DNA of 7,060 bases, from the NCBI GenBank assembly GCA_902772085.1, contig CACXZL010000240.1:1-7060 (forward strand). The letters are read 5' to 3'. This document shows, one piece after another, positions 1-4,549 of the stretch. This DNA comes from an uncultured Coriobacteriaceae bacterium (GTDB lineage Bacteria; Actinomycetota; Coriobacteriia; Coriobacteriales; Atopobiaceae). The stretch's first letter is position 1. Each line of letters starts with the position of its first letter. A model generated the notes under the pieces. The model ran no database searches. It had not been told where the DNA came from and saw nothing but the letters and a program-made list of their open reading frames with translations. The translations under genes and the position numbers were made by a program.

Positions 1-1
1 G

Positions 2-1255
2 CTCGACGAGCTTGGGGATCGCGAGTTGACGAGGTTGTTTTCTTCGCTTGATGGAATCAGAGCCTCGAGTGGGCTTAAGGCGTCTACGCTGTCGGCCATC
101 TTTGATGGGGCGGTCGCAGCCGAAGAGACACCGACTTTTGGCGCGTCGCCCGAGATCAGGCTCGTGGACGAGGAACAAGAGGCTCGGGTGGCTGATCGTA
201 TGCGGACGTTGCATGAGCCGGCTGTGGCAAGCGTTGCGATGCCCGCGCGGGGCGGCACGACAACGCCTGATGCCGTGGCGGATGCGCTGGGGGTGGCGCC
301 GACAACGGTGGCGGCTGCAGGCAGGGCGACCGTTTCTGGAGTGGACGCGGAGCCGAGCGTCGTTGACGCGACGACGCCTCAGCATCCGCTGGAAGACGGT
401 GCTTCGGACGTGCTCGAGGCCACGGCTCCGCGCCGCCCGGTACGCCAGGCCGAGCGCGTGGACGTTGGACCTGGACGAACGGCCTCCGCTCGTCCTGTCG
501 CCCCCGTTGATGGCCGTTCCGTTCAGACGCGACGTCGCGCTTCTGCGCCGGAGGCGTCCGCGCGCAAGCGCAAGAGGGGCTTTCACCTGCGTGTCGCTGC
601 GGCGTTTCTTGCCGTGGCGCTGATTCTGGGAGGCGGCATCGCCTATACCATGCCAGCGTCAAACGTCGAGGTGGCGCTGGGCGAGTCCAAGGTGACGCTG
701 GGCGTGAACGTCTTTGGCGTGACGGTCTCGGCAAAGGCGGACGGCAGCGACGCCAAGGAGACGCTGAAGAAGATCGAAGTACACAACATGCGACTCGAGG
801 ACTCCATGGAGCGGCTACTCAGCGCCTACGAGGAGGATCATGGTCCCAACTCCGTGCAGGTGACGATGCAGGACCGAAACAGTGGGGAAAGCATGGCGCT
901 GAACGGCGAGACGCAGCGCGTGCTCGACCATTACGAGCAGCGCTGGCAGCAGGATCAGCCCGCACAAGGCGCGGGGGAGACCCAGCCTCAGGAGCAGGCC
1001 CAGCAGCCCGAGCCGAGCCAGCGGCAGTCCGACTCTGGCCAGTCTGGCCAGCAATCCGACGGCGGGCAGCCGCAAGAGCAGCAGCCTAGCGAGCAGGACC
1101 AGCCGCAGGACCAGCCAGCCAAGCAGCCCGAGCCAAGCGAAGGCCAGCAAAGCGAGGAGCCGCAGTCATCCGATCAAGCGCCGCAGGGGCAGCAAGGCGG
1201 CGAGCCCTCTCAGGCTCAGGAGGCATCCCAGCCGCAAGAGCCTCAGGCGGACTAG
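2..1255 (+). CDS. RsgI-like anti-sigma factor, single-pass membrane protein (5' end outside window)
   Basis: The frame is open from base 2 with no stop. A TTG at 26 could start it, but the codons before it (L-D-E-L-G-D-R-E) continue the same acidic helical style and no good ribosome binding site precedes the TTG, so I infer the true start is upstream. Numbering from the TTG as residue 1: residues 1-185 are a low-complexity, Ala/Pro/Arg-rich cytoplasmic part; a basic R-K-R-K-R-G-F run leads into one TM helix at about 190-208; residues 213-290 (V-E-V-A-L-G, then V-T-L-G-V-N-V-F-G-V-T-V-S, then K-I-E-V-H-N-M-R-L-E-D-S-M-E-R-L-L) follow the pattern of the extracellular domain of RsgI-type anti-sigma factors; residues 308-409 are a Gln/Pro/Glu/Ser-rich tail. 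It would hold a sigma factor at the membrane, probably encoded just upstream. No cysteine is present, so it is not a zinc anti-sigma factor. The RsgI link is by pattern only; a plain membrane protein of unknown function remains possible. Confidence 0.7.
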   Translation, partial: LDELGDRELTRLFSSLDGIRASSGLKASTLSAIFDGAVAAEETPTFGASPEIRLVDEEQEARVADRMRTLHEPAVASVAMPARGGTTTPDAVADALGVAPTTVAAAGRATVSGVDAEPSVVDATTPQHPLEDGASDVLEATAPRRPVRQAERVDVGPGRTASARPVAPVDGRSVQTRRRASAPEASARKRKRGFHLRVAAAFLAVALILGGGIAYTMPASNVEVALGESKVTLGVNVFGVTVSAKADGSDAKETLKKIEVHNMRLEDSMERLLSAYEEDHGPNSVQVTMQDRNSGESMALNGETQRVLDHYEQRWQQDQPAQGAGETQPQEQAQQPEPSQRQSDSGQSGQQSDGGQPQEQQPSEQDQPQDQPAKQPEPSEGQQSEEPQSSDQAPQGQQGGEPSQAQEASQPQEPQAD

Positions 1256-1329
1256 CTCTTTGTGGGCGCCTATGATGACAAGCCTCCGCTCGATTTCATA
1301 CGGGTTGTGCCGCTGGCGTTAAGTCACTG

Positions 1330-1376
1330 AAAACGGGGCGGCCGCCGAAAGGATAGTCCCTTCGACGGCCGCCCCG
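1330..1376 (-). terminator. Rho-independent terminator of the SLH gene (convergent intergenic region)
   Basis: Bases 1334-1352 pair with 1358-1376 around the five-base loop 1353-1357, giving a 19-bp GC-rich stem. On the minus strand the stem is followed at once by TTTT (complement of 1330-1333), as for an intrinsic terminator. Two positions (1345/1365 and 1350/1360) are C-A or A-C mismatches in plus-strand RNA but G-U wobbles in minus-strand RNA. The element is therefore fully paired only when read from the SLH gene, and it has no U-tract on the plus side. It may still block plus-strand readthrough from the anti-sigma-like gene. Confidence 0.85.
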
Positions 1377-1399
1377 TGTGCATGCGATCGCCCTGACTT

Positions 1400-2203
1400 C
1401 TATATGGGCATCTCAGGGGTCTCCGTATCGCTTCTTTGCAGGCCGCTGAGCCTGTGCAAAAATGCGGCCATGTCTTGCCGGGCTATGGGGCTGAGTCCGC
1501 GGAACTCGCGCTGGTTTCCGACTTGCCATCCCACGGAAATCCCAGTTTGCGCGAGCCACCACACCTCTACGTGGTGGTTGTATGGATTGGAGCCATCGAC
1601 ATCGCAAAACATGGTGCGTGAGGCGCTGCTGGCGGTCCACGAGCTCGAGGCCTCGCCTAGCCCTTCCGCCTCTGCCAGGCGAAACAAAAACGCCGCCATA
1701 TCTTGTCGGGCCACCGTGCCGTAGGGCCGGAACTGCTTCCTACCGCCTCCGAGGTCCCAGCCCTTGCTGATGCCCGTCGAGGCCAGCCACCATATTTCCT
1801 TGGCGTGGTCCGTCTGCTCGGTCACGTCCTCAAAGACCGTCGTGTTTTGCGGCTCCCAACCGCTCTTTACCAAGCCCCAGTGCTCTGCCAAGCGATACAG
1901 AAACGCCGCCATGTCGGCACGTGCGATGGGGCTGTTTGGTCGAAACGTGCCGTCGGGGAATCCCTTGGTGATGCCCATGGAGGCAAGCCAGAGCACGTCG
2001 CCCTCGTGGGCGATGCCTTGGATGTCTGGGAAGGACGTTTCCGCCAGGGCATTCAAAGCCGTGGCGGTTTGGGCGGACTCGGGTGCGTCCTTGACCGTCC
2101 CCGCGCCATTGGAGGCAATCGCAGGCGTTGTGGTAAACGCCAGCGAAAAGACCGCAAAGGCGAGTGCACAGATCGCCGTGCCGATACGTACGTGCTTGTT
2201 CAT
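1400..2203 (-). CDS. Secreted protein of three SLH repeats
   Basis: The 267-residue product has a signal peptide: N-K-H-V-R, then a hydrophobic core at about 7-23, then a likely signal peptidase I site A-I-A after residue 30. After a short Ala/Thr linker come three S-layer-homology repeats at about 58-111 (F-P-D-I; G-I-T-K-G-F-P-D-G-T-F-R-P; A-R-A-D-M-A-A-F-L-Y-R-L-A), 124-182 (F-E-D-V; G-I-S-K-G-W; A-R-Q-D-M-A-A-F-L-F-R-L-A) and 199-255 (F-C-D-V; G-I-S-V-G-W; A-R-Q-D-M-A-A-F-L-H-R-L). SLH triplets anchor proteins to secondary cell-wall polymer, so it should sit on the cell surface. There is almost nothing outside the repeats, hence no visible catalytic or adhesive domain; it may be a small wall-coat protein. 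AAGGAG (2218-2213) lies 9 nt before this ATG and only 2 nt before the out-of-frame ATG at 2210, supporting this start. The gene is divergent from the phospho-glucosidase gene. Confidence 0.9.
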   Translation of the reverse strand: MNKHVRIGTAICALAFAVFSLAFTTTPAIASNGAGTVKDAPESAQTATALNALAETSFPDIQGIAHEGDVLWLASMGITKGFPDGTFRPNSPIARADMAAFLYRLAEHWGLVKSGWEPQNTTVFEDVTEQTDHAKEIWWLASTGISKGWDLGGGRKQFRPYGTVARQDMAAFLFRLAEAEGLGEASSSWTASSASRTMFCDVDGSNPYNHHVEVWWLAQTGISVGWQVGNQREFRGLSPIARQDMAAFLHRLSGLQRSDTETPEMPI

Positions 2204-2234
2204 CGTTCATCACTCCTTGTATCGTTTCCCAAGG

Positions 2235-2263
2235 GTGTCCCCTTCGGCAAACCGGAGGGGCAC
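2235..2263 (-). promoter_or_regulatory. 5'-UTR hairpin upstream of the SLH gene
   Basis: Read on the minus strand, GTG-C-CCCT pairs with AGGGG-A-CAC (one bulged base) and continues after one mismatch into CGG/CCG around a TTTG loop. It sits about 16 nt upstream of the AAGGAG ribosome binding site, within the expected untranslated leader. No U-tract follows, so it is not a terminator. A role in mRNA stability is an inference; the pairing is seen directly. Confidence 0.4.
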
Positions 2264-2287
2264 GCTTCCTTTAGACTGATATGTAGC

Positions 2288-2293
2288 AGTATA
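2288..2293 (-). promoter_or_regulatory. Possible -10 box for the SLH gene
   Basis: The minus strand reads TATACT here, five of six matches to TATAAT. This would give a leader of roughly 75-80 nt that contains the 2235-2263 hairpin. The best -35 at normal spacing (about TGGAAG) is poor, so this is only a candidate. Confidence 0.3.
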
Positions 2294-2389
2294 ACGGCAG
2301 AAGGCGTTCTCTTCCACGAGCGTTTGTTCTCCGTTCATCCTTGAGCGCGTCCACCTACCGATGTGCGGTTTCACCAGCTGCGCGCTGCG

Positions 2390-2395
2390 GATAAT
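2390..2395 (+). promoter_or_regulatory. Possible -10 box for the 6-phospho-beta-glucosidase gene
   Basis: GATAAT lies about 40 bases before the start codon in a locally AT-rich patch (overlapping TATGAT at 2395-2400). No clear -35 hexamer is present at 16-18 bp, so the gene may depend on an activator. An imperfect dyad (about CCAGC...GCTGCGG, 2374-2390) lies immediately upstream and could be an operator. Confidence 0.25.
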
Positions 2396-2420
2396 ATGAT
2401 TGCAAGTATATTTCGACTGA

Positions 2421-2426
2421 GAGGAG
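2421..2426 (+). promoter_or_regulatory. Ribosome binding site that decides the start of the phospho-glucosidase
   Basis: GAGGAG ends directly against the ATG at 2427, leaving no spacer, but is 9 nt from the in-frame ATG at 2436. The second ATG is therefore the likely start, giving a protein beginning M-A-F-P-E-G-F-L-W-G-G, the usual N-terminus of this family. Confidence 0.7.
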
Positions 2427-2435
2427 ATGTTTTCG

Positions 2436-3884
2436 ATGGCTTTTCCCGAGGGCTTCCTGTGGGGCGGTGCGACGGCGGCAAACCAGTACGAGGGTGCGTG
2501 GGACGTAGACGGCAAGGGTGCTAGCATTGACGACCACCTGCGTGGCGGCGACGGCATCCACGGCATTCCGCGCCAGATCGACGAGGTCTTCGACCCCGAC
2601 GCACTGTATCCCAGCTGGGAAGCGACCGACTTCTATCATCACTACGAAGAGGACATCGCGCTCTTTGCCGAGATGGGCTGGAACGTCTTCCGTATGTCCA
2701 TCAACTGGTCGCGCGTCTTCGCAAACGGCGACGGCGAGCCGCTCGAGGCCGGCCTCGAGTTCTACGACAAGGTCTTCGACTGCTGCGCCGAGCATGGCAT
2801 CAAGCCGCTCGTGACGCTCTCCCACTATGAGATTCCGTACAGCTTGGTCGAGCGCTTCAACGGCTGGGCGAGCCGCGAGCTCATCGACATCTTCTTCAAC
2901 TACGCCAAGACCGTGATCGACCGCTATCACGACAAGGTCAAGTACTGGCTCACGTTCAACGAAAACAACCTCGGTTGGTCAGACATGGGCACGATGCTCT
3001 CCACGTCCATGCTCAAGGGCTTCACCGGTACGGCCGAGGAGATTCACACCTCTGCCCAGGACCGCGTGAACGCGCTGCACTACCAGTTCGTGGCCGCTGC
3101 CAAGACGATCAAGTACGTCCACGAGAACTATCCCGACCTCATGATGGGCAACATGGACTGCTTCATCCTGAGCTACGCCGCCACGTGCGACCCCGCCGAC
3201 GTGCTGCTGAACCAGCAAAACATGCGCAAGTCCAACTGGTACGCCTCCGACGTCCAGGCTCGCGGCAAGTATCCGCGCTACGCCAAGGCCCTCTGGAAGG
3301 AGTGGGGCGCCGCTCCCGACATCCAGCCGGGCGACGAGGAGCTGCTGGCCGAGGGCAAGATCGACTTCTACAGCTTCAGCTACTACATGTCAAACACCGT
3401 GACCACGCATGAAGGCGCCGAGCAGACCGCCGGAAACATGAGCTTCGGTGGCAAGAACCCCTACCTCAAGGCGAGCGACTGGGGCTGGCAGATCGACTCA
3501 ACCGGCCTGCGCATCGCGCTCAACGAGATCTACGACCGCTACGAGATTCCTCTGATGGTCGTGGAGAACGGCTTCGGCGCGCTGGACGAGGTCGTTGTCG
3601 AGGACGGCGTGGAGCGCATCCACGACCCGTACCGCATCGACTACCTGCGTGCGCACGTGGCCGACATGGGCAAGGCCATCGACGACGGCGTAGACCTCAT
3701 CGGCTACACCTGGTGGGGTCCCATCGACGTTGTCTCCGCCGGCACGGGCGAGATGCGCAAGCGCTACGGCTTCATCTACGTAGACAAGCACGACGACGGC
3801 ACCGGCGACCTGCACCGTGCGCGCAAGGACTCGTTCTACTATTACCAGAAGGTTATCAAGTCCAACGGAGAAGACCTGGACTAA
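2436..3884 (+). CDS. 6-phospho-beta-glucosidase, glycoside hydrolase family 1
   Basis: The 482-residue product is full length for GH1 enzymes that hydrolyse beta-glucoside 6-phosphates (for example cellobiose-6-P or salicin-6-P) to glucose-6-phosphate in the cytoplasm after PTS uptake. Seen: N-terminal F-L-W-G-G-A-T-A-A-N-Q-Y-E-G with the glycone-binding Gln17; R-M-S-I-N-W-S-R; L-S-H-Y-E-I-P; acid/base Glu176 in T-F-N-E-N-N; nucleophile Glu377 in V-V-E-N-G-F-G; and the phosphate-binding signature V-S-A-G-T-G-E-M-R-K-R-Y-G with Ser434, Lys442 and Tyr444, which separates phospho-glycosidases from ordinary beta-glucosidases. The C-terminus K-V-I-K-S-N-G-E-D-L is also typical. A 485-residue version from the ATG at 2427 is possible, but that ATG touches the ribosome binding site. 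No PTS transporter or antiterminator gene is adjacent, so it stands alone here. The 6-phospho-galactosidase activity of the same clan cannot be fully excluded. Confidence 0.95.
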   Translation: MAFPEGFLWGGATAANQYEGAWDVDGKGASIDDHLRGGDGIHGIPRQIDEVFDPDALYPSWEATDFYHHYEEDIALFAEMGWNVFRMSINWSRVFANGDGEPLEAGLEFYDKVFDCCAEHGIKPLVTLSHYEIPYSLVERFNGWASRELIDIFFNYAKTVIDRYHDKVKYWLTFNENNLGWSDMGTMLSTSMLKGFTGTAEEIHTSAQDRVNALHYQFVAAAKTIKYVHENYPDLMMGNMDCFILSYAATCDPADVLLNQQNMRKSNWYASDVQARGKYPRYAKALWKEWGAAPDIQPGDEELLAEGKIDFYSFSYYMSNTVTTHEGAEQTAGNMSFGGKNPYLKASDWGWQIDSTGLRIALNEIYDRYEIPLMVVENGFGALDEVVVEDGVERIHDPYRIDYLRAHVADMGKAIDDGVDLIGYTWWGPIDVVSAGTGEMRKRYGFIYVDKHDDGTGDLHRARKDSFYYYQKVIKSNGEDLD

Positions 3885-3913
3885 GCCTATCTACCTGCGG
3901 AAACTTTGAGTTT

Positions 3914-3981
3914 GGGGCCGTTGTATTCGGTGGTTGATACGAATGTGGTATAAATCGTGCAGCCGAGAAAACAGCGGCCCC
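3914..3981 (+). terminator. Weak candidate transcription-end structure of the phospho-glucosidase gene
   Basis: GGGGCCGTTG (3914-3923) pairs with CAGCGGCCCC (3972-3981) over 10 bp with one G-U. The 48-nt loop contains a second small stem, ATTCG/CGAAT. No U-tract follows (TTCC), so termination would be inefficient. The right arm overlaps the 5' end of the candidate RNA at 3961-4120, so the two structures would compete. Confidence 0.25.
3946..3955 (+). promoter_or_regulatory. Extended -10 promoter ahead of the candidate ncRNA
   Basis: TGGTATAAAT matches the extended -10 form (TGn followed by TATAAT-like). No good -35 is present, which this class tolerates. Transcription would begin 7-8 bases later, at about 3961-3962, exactly where the 5' arm of the closing helix of the candidate RNA begins. 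Confidence 0.4.
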
Positions 3982-4120
3982 TTCCTATGCTGCGGAGGCA
4001 TGGGATGGGGTGCTTGGCAACTTGGCATCCCGATGGCGAGCGACACCATTTCCCTGTTCGGTGTCACGGGGACGGAGGCAATGACGCGCGGCCCTGCTTC
4101 TCCGTTCTTCGGCGTTTTTT
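3961..4120 (+). ncRNA. Candidate free-standing structured RNA, about 160 nt
   Basis: The segment begins where the extended -10 predicts a start and ends in TTTTTT (4115-4120). GCCGAGAA (3962-3969) pairs with TTCTTCGGC (4105-4113, one bulged T), bringing both ends together one base before the U-tract; AGC (3973-3975) with GCT (4096-4098) extends this. Inside lie three successive hairpins: 3983-3990 with 3998-4005 (8 bp, one G-U), 4007-4013 with 4025-4031 (7 bp, one G-U), and 4042-4047 with 4060-4065 (6 bp, perfect). The G-U pairs favour the plus strand. I recognise no family: signature sequences of SRP RNA, tmRNA, RNase P RNA and common riboswitches are absent. A decayed sequence with chance pairing is the main alternative. 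Confidence 0.35.
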
Positions 4121-4209
4121 ATTCCGCAGGGCGCTCTGGCGGATTCTGTGCAACTACGTGTTTGCCTATTACATAAAATATATGACTTCCTATGTCAGGA
4201 GAACACGCC

Positions 4210-4308
4210 GTGGGTTATCAGTCGGTTCTTGCCGGGTTTTCGTATCGCGTCTCGCAGAGCAGAGAGCTACGCCTACGTAGCAATCGCGTGCGTTTGCCAA
4301 AAACCTGA
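4210..4308 (+). CDS. Possible small protein, 32 residues
   Basis: A GTG start is preceded by AGGAGA (4197-4202) with about 7-8 nt spacing, and the frame ends at TGA 4306-4308. The product is basic (roughly M-G-Y-Q-S-V-L-A-G-F-S-Y-R-V-S-Q-S-R-E-L and then Arg-rich). I do not recognise it; it has no signal peptide or TM helix. The ribosome binding site is the only support, and a chance match is more likely than not. Confidence 0.15.
   Translation: MGYQSVLAGFSYRVSQSRELRLRSNRVRLPKT
4266..4281. repeat. Perfect 6-bp hairpin in the intergenic region
   Basis: GCTACG and CGTAGC flank a four-base loop, CCTA. The hairpin is flanked by two copies of ATCGCGT (about 4242 and 4283). No U-tract follows on either strand, so it is not an intrinsic terminator. 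Confidence 0.4.
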
Positions 4309-4328
4309 CCAATTTGAGAAACAATTGG
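4309..4328. promoter_or_regulatory. Operator-like dyad CCAATT-N8-AATTGG
   Basis: Perfect 6-bp half sites with an 8-bp spacer, 20 bp overall, end about 24 bp before the TATAAA at 4353. This is a usual position for a dimeric regulator overlapping or just upstream of the -35 region. No regulator is encoded in the window. Chance is possible because the half sites are short. Confidence 0.35.
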
Positions 4329-4349
4329 AAAGAATGTTTGAATCTTGAA

Positions 4350-4358
4350 TGGTATAAA
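4350..4358 (+). promoter_or_regulatory. Extended -10 promoter candidate for the GGDEF/EAL gene
   Basis: TGGTATAAA is the same nine bases as the motif before the candidate ncRNA. A start at about 4365 would give a leader of about 185 nt. A weaker TATGAT follows at 4371-4376. No -35 is clear, fitting either an extended -10 promoter or activator dependence at the adjacent dyad. Confidence 0.4.
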
Positions 4359-4386
4359 CTGGAATATCTATATGATAAGAGTTGGA

Positions 4387-4479
4387 AGTGGGTGCGGGCA
4401 TCGGGTCAATGGCGTGCGAGCTTTACTGCCTTACGTGCAAGGCCGGTACATGAAATCAATACCTTATGCGAAGCCCACT
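4387..4479 (+). promoter_or_regulatory. Possible structured leader of the GGDEF/EAL gene
   Basis: AGTGGGT (4387-4393) pairs with GCCCACT (4473-4479), 7 bp with one G-U, enclosing about 79 nt that includes GGTA/TACC (4445-4448 with 4460-4463). It lies within the long leader predicted from the upstream promoter motif. The sequence does not show the conserved core of the c-di-GMP-I riboswitch, and I cannot assign it to a known class. Confidence 0.2.
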
Positions 4480-4549
4480 GCCTGCTTGAGTGACGTGTTC
4501 TAGTTCGAAGTTGCTTGTATGAATCGGCATGTGGAGGGGAGCGAGCAAA

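Larger units (their letters stand above)
3885..4549. other. 665-bp AT-richer intergenic region without a convincing protein gene
   Basis: Between the phospho-glucosidase and the GGDEF/EAL gene the sequence is less GC-rich than its neighbours. Its open frames (3934-4176, 3957-4280, 4148-4348) have no ribosome binding sites and unnatural-looking products. Instead it contains two TGGTATAAA promoter motifs, nested inverted repeats, a T6 run at 4115-4120, a 6-bp perfect hairpin, a 20-bp dyad and a possible leader structure, each listed separately. A further hairpin, TCCGCAG with CTGGCGGA (about 4123-4143, one bulge), has no assigned role. Confidence 0.6.

Noticed and set aside
815..1150. Leu-rich minus-strand open frame resembling a membrane protein
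   Set aside because: The leucines are simply the antisense reading of CAG and related codons in the Gln/Pro-rich tail.
2304..2332. Imperfect direct repeat (GCGTTCTC / GCGTTTGTTCTC) between the divergent genes
   Set aside because: Spacing and matches are too loose to call an operator, and no catabolite-repression-like element is seen.
2355..2930. 191-codon minus-strand open frame over the phospho-glucosidase start
   Set aside because: Covers conserved GH1 sequence and has no recognisable product or ribosome binding site.
3961..4120. SRP RNA, tmRNA, RNase P RNA or 6S RNA as the identity of the structured segment
   Set aside because: The SRP GGAAG-type apical loop, the tmRNA tRNA-like end, the RNase P GAGGAAAGTCC core and a rod-like 6S layout with a central bubble are not seen.
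3957..4280. Open frames at 3934-4176, 3957-4280 and 4148-4348 as hypothetical proteins
   Set aside because: They lack ribosome binding sites, overlap each other in different frames, and overlap the nested hairpins; their products look random.
4365..4549. c-di-GMP-I or cobalamin riboswitch before the c-di-GMP gene
   Set aside because: The conserved core stretches of these aptamers could not be found; GCCCACTG only loosely recalls part of the cobalamin box.
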